Assembly (NCBI RefSeq): GCF_009651005.1
Contig: NZ_WHVW01000005.1
Span: 62,001 to 126,000 of the forward strand
Source of the DNA: Sporosarcina obsidiansis
GTDB taxonomy: Bacteria > Bacillota > Bacilli > Bacillales_A > Planococcaceae
Direction of reading: 5' to 3'
DNA length: 64,000 nt
The notes under the pieces are model-generated. The model did no database searches, was not told where the DNA came from, and saw nothing but the letters and a program-made list of their open reading frames with translations. A program made the position numbers and the translations under genes. The first letter of the stretch is position 1; each line of letters opens with the position of its first letter. Of this stretch, positions 1-8,216 are shown piece after piece.

Positions 1-2
1 GC

Positions 3-392
3 GGTTCGATGATTTTATTCCTTGTTTCATTTTTTAAGACTGCCAATGCGTTTGTTGCAGCTAGCACCTTAATAGGGACTTTACTTGGTTTTTTAGCAGG
101 CATTTATATTCCCATTGGCAATCTGTCCGCTTCCTTGCAGACGATCATAAAATTTTTCCCTACCTCACATTCCGCTGCTCTATTTCGGCAGTTGTTGATG
201 GAACAACCTATGCAAGAGGCTTTCGCTCATGCTCCTAGACTGGCTAAGGAGGAGTTCCAACTGAATATGGGTGTATTTTTCGAGATATACGGAAGCTCCA
301 CTTCTCCCTTATTCAGTGTTCTTTATTTAATCGGGACTGCAATTGTCTTTTTTGCACTATCTATTGCTGTGATGAAGTGGAAGAGATCTTAG
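3..392 (+). CDS. ABC-2 type transporter permease, C-terminal part (5' end outside window)
   Basis: The reading frame is open to the left edge, so this is the last 129 or so residues of a longer gene. What is visible is hydrophobic: a membrane segment, a conserved-looking stretch (GIYIPIGNLSASLQTIIKFF), a soluble stretch and a final membrane helix ending in WKRS. This resembles the C-terminal half of ABC-2 family drug or lipid exporter permeases, which work with a separate ATPase presumably lying upstream. No substrate can be named. The ATG at position 9 is internal and probably not the start. Confidence 0.7.
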   Translation, partial: GSMILFLVSFFKTANAFVAASTLIGTLLGFLAGIYIPIGNLSASLQTIIKFFPTSHSAALFRQLLMEQPMQEAFAHAPRLAKEEFQLNMGVFFEIYGSSTSPLFSVLYLIGTAIVFFALSIAVMKWKRS

Positions 393-528
393 GTAAAAGT
401 AAAAAGTGATTGAAACTAGACTTTCTCTACCTATTTCACTTCTTCATAAATTCTTCAGAAAAACCTATACTCTTTCTTCATCATCTTCGCGCATAATGAA
501 TGTAGTAACCTTATAGGATGGTGTATTC

Positions 529-1413
529 ATGAAGAAGCTACTGCTAGTCCTACTCTTACTAGGTGGAATCTATTTCACCTTTACCAAGTGGGATAGCCAA
601 CAAATAGATCAAGAAAATTGGAGTGTTTCTGCGAAAGCGATGATTCTAATGGACGCAAAGACCGGCAAAGTTCTCTATAAGAAAAATAGTGTAGAGTCCT
701 TACCCATAGCGAGCATGACGAAGCTGATGACTCAATATATCATTTTGAACTCTATTCAGAGCGGCAAGCTATCTTGGGATACGGAATATAAACCAAGTGC
801 GTATGTACAAAACATGAACCAACTGAAAAACGCATCAAAAATTGGTATGGCGGTCAATCAAACCTATACGGTTCGTGAGCTGTTTACCGCCATGTCTGTC
901 ATTTCAGCAAACGATGCCGCCATTGCTTTGGCTGAGCTAGTCGGTGGGACAGAGGAACAGTTTGTCGCCATTATGAATGAACAAGCTAAAGCTTTTGGAT
1001 TAAAGCATACGACATTTTATAATTCATCCGGGTTGGATGGAAGCTATTTAGGTAAAAGTGAAGAAGAAACCAATCTGTCATCTGCTCATGATATGGCTAT
1101 CATAGCGCAGAAGCTCATAAATAAGCACCCCGAAGTTTTAGAATTCACAAAAATGCAAAGTTTCACTACAAATCAAGAAGTGAAAATGTGGAACACGAAT
1201 TTATTGCTCCCCGGCATGCCACTTTCAATGGAAGGCATAGACGGTTTGAAAACGGGGTACACAGACGCAGCTGGTTCTTGTTTTGCTGGTACGGGTGTAT
1301 TTAATGGCAACCGCGTTATTTCTGTTGTCATAGGAGTAGAAGAGGTACATGATGACAAGTCTAACCCTCGTTTTACCTTGACGCGCGAGATGATCGAACG
1401 ATTCACAAACTAA
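529..1413 (+). CDS. D-alanyl-D-alanine carboxypeptidase (serine-type, S11 family)
   Basis: A 294-residue penicillin-binding protein of the DacA/DacF type that trims the terminal D-Ala from peptidoglycan stem peptides outside the membrane. The N-terminus is a hydrophobic signal or anchor (residues 3-18). All three active-site motifs are present: SMTK (Ser62, Lys65), SAN (126-128) and KTG (241-243). It lacks the long C-terminal beta-sheet/anchor domain of classical DacA (about 400+ residues), so it is a short family member held by its N-terminus. The ATG follows a GGATGGTGT ribosome site. The gene stands alone and converges on the pentapeptide gene 18 bp away. The family is secure; the exact physiological role is not. 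Confidence 0.88.
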   Translation: MKKLLLVLLLLGGIYFTFTKWDSQQIDQENWSVSAKAMILMDAKTGKVLYKKNSVESLPIASMTKLMTQYIILNSIQSGKLSWDTEYKPSAYVQNMNQLKNASKIGMAVNQTYTVRELFTAMSVISANDAAIALAELVGGTEEQFVAIMNEQAKAFGLKHTTFYNSSGLDGSYLGKSEEETNLSSAHDMAIIAQKLINKHPEVLEFTKMQSFTTNQEVKMWNTNLLLPGMPLSMEGIDGLKTGYTDAAGSCFAGTGVFNGNRVISVVIGVEEVHDDKSNPRFTLTREMIERFTN

Positions 1414-1431
1414 TTAATTCAACTACCAAGC

Positions 1432-2070
1432 TTATTCATCTCGAATATCTAATCCCATCATGGCAGCAAACTGAATTGCTTGATGAACAGACACAATACA
1501 ACCTTCCAGATCCTTCATCGACACAGTTAGGCTGTCGAATTCGGAAGTTCTCAGTTCTATGCCTTTTAGAGGCGTTCCATCAAAACTGGCACGATCCAGT
1601 TTGCATTCGAAGAAGTTGGTATCCTTTAGCTTACAATCAAAGAAGTCTGTATCTTTAAGCTGACACTTTTCGAATAGAACACGATCCCACTTAGTATGGA
1701 CAAACGCACATAGATTCCCAATGCATTGTTCGAATGAAACATGAGCGAATCGAGCGTCTGTAAAGTTGACACCAAGCATCTTACAATTATGGAAGCTGGC
1801 ACGATGAATACTGACACCACTCAAATCTGCATTAGAAAAATCACAGTTCTCAAAACGCACATCTGTAATGAACAAGTCTGGTAAGGACGTATGCTGAAAA
1901 CTAGAGTTCTTAATGATCATATTCGTTAAGTGAGCGCGCTCCACTGTCTCACTATCGATGCTTGAATCTACGACGATACAATTTTGCAGGAATGGATCTT
2001 CTTCCTTCCATAAATCTAGCAAAGTAGCTGAATTTAATTGATCTGAAATTTTCGGTTTATTGATTTTCAT
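1432..2070 (-). CDS. Pentapeptide-repeat protein
   Basis: A 212-residue protein built largely of A(D/N)LXX-like pentapeptides from about residue 55 to 170, seen as runs such as FENCDFSNADLSGVSIHRAS and FFECKLDRASFDG. Such repeats fold as a right-handed quadrilateral beta-helix. Members include gyrase-protecting Qnr/MfpA proteins and many of unknown role. The repeats here are Cys/Phe-rich and irregular and there is no signal peptide, so a cytosolic protein is expected. Neighbours give no hint of function; a quinolone-protection role should not be assumed. Confidence 0.8.
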   Translation of the reverse strand: MKINKPKISDQLNSATLLDLWKEEDPFLQNCIVVDSSIDSETVERAHLTNMIIKNSSFQHTSLPDLFITDVRFENCDFSNADLSGVSIHRASFHNCKMLGVNFTDARFAHVSFEQCIGNLCAFVHTKWDRVLFEKCQLKDTDFFDCKLKDTNFFECKLDRASFDGTPLKGIELRTSEFDSLTVSMKDLEGCIVSVHQAIQFAAMMGLDIRDE

Positions 2071-2111
2071 TTACATTACACCTTTCATATATCCATTACT
2101 AATTAAAGATA

Positions 2112-2149
2112 GCCTTCAGCGCAAACCAATAATTGTTTACGCTGAAGGC
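2112..2149 (-). terminator. Hairpin terminator after the LOV-STAS gene
   Basis: A 10-bp perfect stem GCCTTCAGCG/CGCTGAAGGC with further AAAC/GTTT pairing inside it. It lies directly downstream of the minus-strand gene ending at 2168. The T tail on that strand is modest. Confidence 0.65.
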
Positions 2150-2167
2150 CTATTTCATTTCCATACC

Positions 2168-2947
2168 TTACTGAATATAACGTATGGCTTGTTGAATGTT
2201 TGAAAATGTCTGCAAACGCTGATTGGGATCTTTACTGGTCGCTATGCTACGAGCGAGTTTTGGTGATACACCTGTTATATACAGCTGACTCCCCATAAGT
2301 TCTAGCACTTGCTGAATCTCCAACAAGCGTGCAATTGAAGTTCCTTGCTTCCAAAATAACCCTGTAATATCAAGTAGCACATGATCGACTTCTTCTGCAT
2401 GAACAAAGTCACTCAATTTCATGATCAATAGACTAAATCGTTCTTCATTCATTTGACCAATAAGTGAAACGGCCGCCAAATTATCTTGAATCATCATAAT
2501 AGGCAACATCAATTGTTCGATTTCAGAATCCTTAGTTTCTAATTCTTCTTTTTGTCTATACTGAACGGACACATCTGTCTGAGTCCCAATAAAGTACTGG
2601 ACTTCTCCAATTAAAAGTGGTCGTACGCTAAGACGGTTCCAGAATAGCGTACCGTCTTTTTTATAATTCTTCAATACTAGTGTAATTGGTTTTTTTTCTT
2701 GGATCGCCCTTCTAATTTGCATCAAGGCAGCAAGGTCTGTTTCTTTCCCTTGAAGGAATCGGCAATTACGTCCTATAGCTTCTTCCTGAGAATAACCTGT
2801 CATCTTTTCAAATGTTCGATTTGTGTAAATAATAGGATTGTCCTCTTGTGAAGCATCTGTCACCAATGTAGAAACCCTGCTACCGTCTAGCATCGCTTCT
2901 AACAACTGTTTTTGAACTATATCTGCTAAATGTTTTATGTGGATCAC
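2168..2947 (-). CDS. ytvA: LOV-STAS blue-light photoreceptor (YtvA-like)
   Basis: A 259-residue protein with an N-terminal PAS/LOV domain (about 20-130) and a C-terminal STAS domain (about 145-255). The flavin-binding signature GRNCRFLQG is intact, with the photoactive cysteine at residue 62, the same number as in B. subtilis YtvA. In that family blue light forms an FMN-cysteinyl adduct, and the signal passes through the STAS domain to the general stress (sigma-B) stressosome. Start is GTG with a weak ribosome site. It is a single gene with its own terminator. Domain assignment is secure; a link to sigma-B here is by homology only. Confidence 0.9.
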   Translation of the reverse strand: MIHIKHLADIVQKQLLEAMLDGSRVSTLVTDASQEDNPIIYTNRTFEKMTGYSQEEAIGRNCRFLQGKETDLAALMQIRRAIQEKKPITLVLKNYKKDGTLFWNRLSVRPLLIGEVQYFIGTQTDVSVQYRQKEELETKDSEIEQLMLPIMMIQDNLAAVSLIGQMNEERFSLLIMKLSDFVHAEEVDHVLLDITGLFWKQGTSIARLLEIQQVLELMGSQLYITGVSPKLARSIATSKDPNQRLQTFSNIQQAIRYIQ

Positions 2948-3087
2948 GCCCTATCCTATCATCTTGGAAACAATCTATTTTTTTATCGTAGCATATTCTC
3001 ACCCCTTTTGTATAACAAATCGGAATAATCTGCAAGTTAGTTAGATAGCTCAAAAATCTAAAATTCAACAATTTATCGATCAACAAA

Positions 3088-3124
3088 ACAAGTCCTCTGA
3101 CAATTGATACGTCAGAGGACTTGT
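3088..3124 (-). terminator. Intrinsic terminator of the YusW-like gene
   Basis: A perfect 14-bp stem (ACAAGTCCTCTGAC / GTCAGAGGACTTGT) with a 9-nt loop. On the minus strand it is followed by TTTGTTG. It sits about 110 bp past the stop of the lipoprotein gene at 3236. Confidence 0.8.
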
Positions 3125-3235
3125 CTATTCTAATTCACACGTATGCAACGTGCATATCCGTGCACTCCTTCTTTTAGAACACAACAAAATGTTCAGGTGC
3201 AACTACACGGATCTTTTATGTTGCGTTACTTTTAG

Positions 3236-3745
3236 TTATTTACGATCTTCTATGTCTAATTTGCTGCCATCGTTAAACTTGATCTCTACTTCAAACTTCT
3301 CATAATTCGCTTCTAGTTCAAAGGCTTTCAATACTTGATCAATCGTTTCTTCATTTGTACTATCCTTTGTCAATTGAAGCTGCTGAACTCTAGGATAAAG
3401 ATCATCGAATGCATCCTGACCTTTCAAGAAGACTTGATTCAGTTCATCTTCCACTTTCGCCTTGATCGGTTCATTCAGATCCTGCTCGATTTCTGCTTCA
3501 TATTCTTTGTCCTTGCCATAAGAGACATCCACATCGATTTCACTAAATGACAACTTGTCCATATCAGTTTTCATTTGGTCTGTCGACTCCGTTTTTCCTG
3601 CAGTGTCAGTAGCTGTCGAATCTGTCGGTTGACTAGTTGGTGCATTGGTTGTGTCTTTTTCTGTGGTCGGCTCTTTCGTACCATTACCACATGCTGCAAG
3701 ACTAAGGGTCATGATTGAAACAACAGATATGAGTAAACGTTTCAT
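3236..3745 (-). CDS. YusW-like lipoprotein
   Basis: A 169-residue secreted lipoprotein. The signal peptide ends in a lipobox LAAC (Cys19), followed by a Thr/Asp/Ser-rich linker to about residue 60. The C-terminal domain (about 65-169) resembles B. subtilis YusW: SFSEIDVDVSYGKDKEYEAE near its start and KFNDGSKLDIED at the end. The function of the family is unknown; an envelope-anchored binding role is plausible. The gene is monocistronic with a strong GGAGGAAC ribosome site and its own terminator. Confidence 0.78.
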   Translation of the reverse strand: MKRLLISVVSIMTLSLAACGNGTKEPTTEKDTTNAPTSQPTDSTATDTAGKTESTDQMKTDMDKLSFSEIDVDVSYGKDKEYEAEIEQDLNEPIKAKVEDELNQVFLKGQDAFDDLYPRVQQLQLTKDSTNEETIDQVLKAFELEANYEKFEVEIKFNDGSKLDIEDRK

Positions 3746-3858
3746 AGGGAGTTCCTCCTTGTAATGGTTTTCATTATAGTACTTCCCAGATTATCTACTT
3801 TCTAATCGATTACTTTGATTTTATTAAGGGTAAAGTGATTAGTAAAGGAGTGATTCAA

Positions 3859-4773
3859 ATGAACAGTCATTGTCCATTATCAGCGAAGAAGGCAGTCGAT
3901 ACGATTGAATCGATCGGTCAAGTACAGAGACATTTACGTCGTGCCCATGCAACAGGTATCGCCTTCGATGCGGTATTTCAACCAACAGGTGCAGCAATTC
4001 CTTGGACTACGGCCGAGCACTTACAGAGACAAGAGTTACCTGCAGTTGTACGTTTTTCTCATAGTTCTACAAGCTCCGATCCGAATGAGCGACTGAATCC
4101 TGTAAAGGGGATGGCGGTTCGATTTCAATTAGCTAATGGAACACACACGAACCTTGTGATGGTCAATGTCCCCATCTTCATCAGTAACACGCCGGAAGCA
4201 TTTGTCCGTCTTTTGAACGTTTTTTCCAAGGATTCCACTACGTGGGCTAAACGTTTTGATTCTCTTTTACATGACGCAGACTACAAAGCCTTCGCTACAA
4301 TTTTGAAGAAACTCAAACCTTTCCAAAACTTCGAAACACTACATTACTATGCAATACACGCCTATTTCCTGGTCAATTCAGAAAATCAACGGCAAGCCGT
4401 CCGATTCGAGTGGCAACCACTACCTCAAAATGAAAGTACGATTACCGGCAACTCAATGGAAAATACATTAATCAAGAAAGTGGAGCACGGGGGTACTACG
4501 TCTGTACGTTTCCGCTTGCTTATGCAGTTAGCAGAACCAGGGGACTCTACAGATGACCCAACAAAAGCGTGGCCTGACGATCGAAAGAAAATCGAAGTAG
4601 GCGTTCTAACATTGAAATCTTTACGTGCCGACAATGCAGAGTCTATCTTGTTTGATCCGACAGTTACCGTTCCAGGTATAGAATGTAGTAATGATCCCGT
4701 ACTACGATTCCGTGCAGCCGCTTACGAAGAATCCGCTAAACGGCGTGGTGCTCTTAGGTGGCCATCTTTCTAA
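3859..4773 (+). CDS. Catalase-family haem protein (SrpA-like catalase-related peroxidase)
   Basis: A 304-residue single-domain catalase-fold protein of the short catalase-related peroxidase group, clearly smaller than true catalases (480+). Visible catalase features are the start of the haem barrel (RHLRRAHATGIAFDAVF), LPAVVRFSHSSTS with PVKGMAVRF, and the proximal segment DPVLRFRAAAYEESAKRR, whose Tyr would ligate haem. I chose ATG 3859, 9 bp after AAAGGAGTG, over the upstream GTG at 3835. The last residues (about RWPSF) are read from sequence that belongs to a decayed permease gene, so the native C-terminus may be lost. Likely peroxide detoxification; activity unproven. Confidence 0.82.
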   Translation: MNSHCPLSAKKAVDTIESIGQVQRHLRRAHATGIAFDAVFQPTGAAIPWTTAEHLQRQELPAVVRFSHSSTSSDPNERLNPVKGMAVRFQLANGTHTNLVMVNVPIFISNTPEAFVRLLNVFSKDSTTWAKRFDSLLHDADYKAFATILKKLKPFQNFETLHYYAIHAYFLVNSENQRQAVRFEWQPLPQNESTITGNSMENTLIKKVEHGGTTSVRFRLLMQLAEPGDSTDDPTKAWPDDRKKIEVGVLTLKSLRADNAESILFDPTVTVPGIECSNDPVLRFRAAAYEESAKRRGALRWPSF

Positions 4774-5149
4774 TGCTAGGTGGCATCGTGGATCATTTAG
4801 ATACGATGATGACCTTTCAGGGGGTATTCCTGTTCTCTTGGGCAGCTATTTTAGTGACGAATGCCCTCGTCGTGAAAAAAATATTGAAAATCGGTCCTTC
4901 ATATTATGTAGTGCGACAAGAATATTTGTACATATGGAATCCTGTTGGAGTAGTCTCTCTACTAATCGTTAGTGCATTTGATACAATTGCTTCTTCCGGT
5001 TATTTTGGATCATCCTACAGGCCATAGTTGCTTTTTTCGTTGCTTTACTTGCTGCCTTACTGACTGTTATTATCGCAATCTATACAAAAGACGACTATTA
5101 TTTAGTGCGTGAACCGAATAATATTGAGGAAGATGACAAACTCGCCTGA
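4758..5149 (+). pseudogene. C-terminal remnant of a purine/cytosine-type permease
   Basis: Translation in one frame to 5027, then a shifted frame to the TGA at 5147, gives a continuous transporter tail: LMLGGIVDHLDTMMTFQGVF, then KIGPSYYVVRQEYLYIWNPVG, a membrane helix, then YTKDDYYLVREPN. This looks like the end of an NCS1-type nucleobase permease. The N-terminal two-thirds are missing, there is a frameshift near 5010-5025, and there is no ribosome site. It is therefore a pseudogene. Its left edge lies inside the catalase gene, which suggests a deletion that joined the two. Confidence 0.65.
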
Positions 5150-5340
5150 TTTGCAGAATGGAAATAGGGAATTGTTCTTTCATAGGGGTACGCCATGTTT
5201 AATCGGTCAGATTATTTTGTTGAGCTAGCAAGTCATTTAATTAAAAATAAAAAATATGGTAGCACTCTTTAATAAGCGTGTACATTGCATTATACCGCCT
5301 TGCCGATTGGTACATACAGTACAGCAAGGAGGTGTAGATT

Positions 5341-5562
5341 ATGTCGAAATACGAAAGCAATGTATGGCTATTCATTTTCGGAATTTTGGCCGCGTATGCA
5401 GTAATAGGCTTGGTATTAATTGTGCCTGGCTTATTGGTGGCTTTGACTGGTAACTTACTGCTTAAGGGTGTAGTCATCCTTGTGGTCATCGTCGTTGCGT
5501 TGTTTGCCTTGGCGATTATCCTGAAGGGACTTACACGTTTGTTTCACTGTCTAAAGCATTGA
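5341..5562 (+). CDS. Small membrane protein of unknown function
   Basis: A 73-residue protein with two predicted membrane helices (about 8-35 and 42-62) and a short basic, His/Cys-containing tail. The start is well supported by AGCAAGGAGGTG eight bases upstream, one of the best ribosome sites nearby. I recognise no family. It stands alone, in a stretch otherwise holding decayed sequence, and is followed by a hairpin at 5711. Confidence 0.6.
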   Translation: MSKYESNVWLFIFGILAAYAVIGLVLIVPGLLVALTGNLLLKGVVILVVIVVALFALAIILKGLTRLFHCLKH

Positions 5563-5710
5563 TTTAAAGAACTATGGAAGAGGTTGTTCATAAAATCATT
5601 AGAAAAAGACATTAGGCGGACAAACTCTTCATTTCCGTGTTACTTTCAATCGCTGACCGATCAATAAATTTATTGTAGCTCTATCAGCAGCAAGTTAGTA
5701 TAAGAAGTAA

Positions 5711-5748
5711 AACAAGTGACGACTACCGATTGGTTGTCGTCACTTGTT
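5711..5748. terminator. Bidirectional hairpin terminator
   Basis: A 13-bp stem AACAAGTGACGAC / GTCGTCACTTGTT with an inner ACC/GGT pairing. It lies between the plus-strand small membrane protein and the 3' end of the long minus-strand catabolic operon, with A/T-rich flanks that could serve both directions. Confidence 0.7.
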
Positions 5749-5801
5749 TGCTATTTAGAATAGTCATAGAGATTTAGATTTCGTTGCCTGGCCGCCCTCA
5801 C

Positions 5802-6113
5802 CTATTCAGAACCTACTGCTCGTGCTCTCATATATAACACTATAAAGGAATCCTCTAAGTACTCTTCCATTTCTTCTTTCAATCTTCTGCTACCTAACTT
5901 TACAAGTTCTTTATCTCCTAGTTGTTTGAGTCGACTATACTCTAAAAAGGATAGAAGATGTCTACGTCGTTCTGTTCTTTGCTCTATACCGTACTTATAA
6001 AAAAATAGATCTATGGAGCGGTGTAGCTCATTATTTACTTTGTACATTTTGTTGCATTGATTAACAAATACGGGATCTGGTAAATTAACTATTTCTTCAG
6101 TCGACAACTCCAT
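5802..6113 (-). CDS. Hypothetical protein, last gene of the catabolic operon
   Basis: A 103-residue soluble, highly charged, mostly helical protein rich in Glu, Arg and Lys with an LGSRRLKEEMEEYLEDSF segment. No domain is recognised. Its start overlaps the end of the MFS gene by 17 bp, so the two are translationally coupled and it belongs to the same transcript. A small accessory or regulatory factor is possible, but the sequence does not show which. Confidence 0.55.
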   Translation of the reverse strand: MELSTEEIVNLPDPVFVNQCNKMYKVNNELHRSIDLFFYKYGIEQRTERRRHLLSFLEYSRLKQLGDKELVKLGSRRLKEEMEEYLEDSFIVLYMRARAVGSE

Positions 6114-7359
6114 CTCCTCCTTTCATATTACGTTGCTTGGTCGTTTGTTTGAGTATGAGAACAACGACTACCATTAATACCGCTAGAAATAGCCAACCGT
6201 TTGAAAAAGACCCACTAGCGTCCACGATGTAACCAAACATTGGAGGGATGATCAACACACCCCATGAGCTAATCGTAATAGTGACACCCGTTGCAAGCCC
6301 TGATTTCTCTTTTTGAACTAACTCCACTATAATCGTCATCCATACGCCATTATAGCCCGATATAGAAAAGCCGAAGAGGAAGACAATAAGCAGCACAACT
6401 AATAAAGGGGTAGTAGGTAGTAACACAGCACATACTAGTGCACAAAACCCTGTCAGGATCGTCACAATGAACATAATGATCATTCGGTTACCTGCAAAGA
6501 ATTTATCGCTGATTGCCCCCCAAGCTACTCGCCCGATAGACCCGCCTATTTCCGCTAATACGAGAAGTAGTCCGGCCAAAACTAGCGTCATTTCTAATTT
6601 TTCAAAAGCATATAAGATAATATAAGTTGTGAGGCATAGCTGTGCACCTTGCAGTCCCATTGCACTGATACTCAATAAAAGAACCTTTCTGTTTTTTACT
6701 ATCGCTTGTAGATCTTCTCGAAAATCCTTTCTATTAAATAACGTTTCCTTATTAATCATAGAATCTGCTGCGTCTTGATAGTAGTAAGATACCAACACAC
6801 CCACCGCTAACAGCACAAGACAGCTAATCAATAATGCTGGACGCCAACCAATTTCCTTGGCTAACGGTAATAATAGCAGTGCAGCCAATGCGGAACCTGC
6901 TGTAATTCCCATTTGCTTAATTCCCATTGCAGTCCCTCTACTACGTTGAGGAAACCAATAAAGGATTCCTCTATTCGTTGCAGGATGCATCGCAGCATAT
7001 GCTCCACCACCAACCACAACTATTAGCAAGAGAAGGTAAAATTGGTTAGCTAAAGAAATTAGAACAAAGCTGATTCCTAGTAAGGCGATTGTGCCGAATA
7101 ACTGCTTTTTAGTTCCTAACCGATCGACTAATAGACCTGAAGGAATCGCCGCCAATGATTGCCCTAAAAATAGAGCGGCAGGAAGCATACCTATTTGTGT
7201 ATTCGAAAGTGATAGATCTTTACCAATTAAAATTGTCAAAGGTGCTAAACTTCTACCAACAAATGACACCATTACTTGTGCAATCAATAGCCAGATCAGC
7301 ATTTTCCAAGCTGTCTGTAATGTATTAACTTCAGATTTCATGTTCATTAGGAAAATCAT
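6097..7359 (-). CDS. MFS transporter (probable aromatic-acid uptake)
   Basis: A 420-residue major facilitator with 12 predicted helices. The loop 2-3 signature is present as GLLVDRLGTKKQL, with a related GAISDKF loop in the second half. It follows the meta-cleavage genes on the same strand and is probably their uptake system, for example for anthranilate or hydroxyanthranilate. That substrate is inferred from context only. A strong hairpin (7381-7415) separates it from the preceding gene, so its expression may be reduced or independent. The downstream 103-residue gene overlaps it. Confidence 0.8.
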   Translation of the reverse strand: MIFLMNMKSEVNTLQTAWKMLIWLLIAQVMVSFVGRSLAPLTILIGKDLSLSNTQIGMLPAALFLGQSLAAIPSGLLVDRLGTKKQLFGTIALLGISFVLISLANQFYLLLLIVVVGGGAYAAMHPATNRGILYWFPQRSRGTAMGIKQMGITAGSALAALLLLPLAKEIGWRPALLISCLVLLAVGVLVSYYYQDAADSMINKETLFNRKDFREDLQAIVKNRKVLLLSISAMGLQGAQLCLTTYIILYAFEKLEMTLVLAGLLLVLAEIGGSIGRVAWGAISDKFFAGNRMIIMFIVTILTGFCALVCAVLLPTTPLLVVLLIVFLFGFSISGYNGVWMTIIVELVQKEKSGLATGVTITISSWGVLIIPPMFGYIVDASGSFSNGWLFLAVLMVVVVLILKQTTKQRNMKGGDGVVD

Positions 7360-7380
7360 CTCTTTTATCCTCTATAATGA

Positions 7381-7415
7381 AAAAGAGAGGGCTGACGATC
7401 AGCGCACTCTCTCTT
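7381..7415 (-). terminator. Intra-operon terminator-like hairpin before the MFS gene
   Basis: The outer stem AAGAGAG/CTCTCTT encloses an inner GCTGA/TCAGC stem, followed on the minus strand by TTTTTCATT. It would trim transcription between the last pathway enzyme and the transporter. Confidence 0.7.
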
Positions 7416-7422
7416 GTGACGT

Positions 7423-8214
7423 TTACTTACAAAACATAGAAACACTGCCCAATCCATCAAATTGCGCAATAATGGAATCTCCAGATGTAAATGCAATCGC
7501 TTCTGACATCGCGCCACTTAACACGATATCTCCTTTTTTCAATCTTTTACCTCGTTTGCTTAGCTCTTTCACTGACCAAGCGATCGCTTCAGCAGGATGT
7601 CCTAGCACAGCAGCACTAGAACCTGTTTGCTCTACTTTTCCATTTTTAGACATCACCATCCCAATGCTTCCCAAATCAATAGACTCAGGCGAAATCCACT
7701 TACTGCCGACTACAAACTTTATAGAAGAACAGTTATCCGCTACGACATCGACTAATGTGAATTTAAAATCCTTGTACCGGCTATCGATAACTTCCAAAGC
7801 GGGCGCTACGTACTTTGTAGCTTTAATGACATCTTCTGCCGTCACGTCTTCCCCTTCTAAATCAGCACCTAATAAAAATGCTATTTCTGGTTCCACTTTT
7901 GGATGGATCAACTCAGAATAATTGACAGGTTCCCATTCTGTTGACAGCATATCTGCGTGTAAATAACCATAGATTGCTTCATCAACTCCCATCATGACTT
8001 GCTTGGCCTTACTTGTCAGACCAAGTTTCACACCTACATTTTTCGTTTTATTTTCCATCAATCGACGTTCCAACAAACGATCTTGCAAGCCGTACGCTTC
8101 TTCAATTGTTAGCTCAGGATACTTGTCGGTGATTTTAATAACCTCTCGTGCATCACGCTCTGCTGTATATAAATAGTCCACAATTTCTTTTTCACGATCT
8201 GTAAGTACTGTCAT
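7423..8214 (-). CDS. 2-oxopent-4-enoate hydratase / 4-oxalocrotonate decarboxylase family (copy 1)
   Basis: A 263-residue member of the fumarylacetoacetate-hydrolase-fold family that includes both 2-oxopent-4-enoate hydratase and 2-oxo-3-hexenedioate (4-oxalocrotonate) decarboxylase. Typical segments are KLGLTSKAKQ near residue 65, the metal-ligand region HPKVEPEIAF, and GHPAEAIAWSVKEL. The operon holds a second paralogue at 10174, as expected when one acts as decarboxylase and the other as hydratase. Which is which cannot be decided by eye. It lies 2 bp after the aldolase gene, the next step after hydration, which mildly favours hydratase here. Confidence 0.85.
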   Translation of the reverse strand: MTVLTDREKEIVDYLYTAERDAREVIKITDKYPELTIEEAYGLQDRLLERRLMENKTKNVGVKLGLTSKAKQVMMGVDEAIYGYLHADMLSTEWEPVNYSELIHPKVEPEIAFLLGADLEGEDVTAEDVIKATKYVAPALEVIDSRYKDFKFTLVDVVADNCSSIKFVVGSKWISPESIDLGSIGMVMSKNGKVEQTGSSAAVLGHPAEAIAWSVKELSKRGKRLKKGDIVLSGAMSEAIAFTSGDSIIAQFDGLGSVSMFCK

Positions 8215-8216
8215 GT

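Noticed and set aside
400..455. Terminator after the ABC-2 permease
   Set aside because: Only a 6-bp AAGTGA/TCACTT pairing across a large loop, without a T run, was found.
1432..2070. Qnr-type quinolone resistance protein
   Set aside because: Pentapeptide repeats alone do not support this; the repeats are irregular and no specific gyrase-binding loops are recognisable.
4691..4972. A plus-strand ORF overlapping the catalase end
   Set aside because: Its translation has no hydrophobic or family pattern, whereas the neighbouring frame gives a clear permease tail.
7091..7921. A 276-residue ORF on the plus strand across the MFS and hydratase genes
   Set aside because: It lies entirely antisense to two clear enzyme genes and has no ribosome site or family resemblance.
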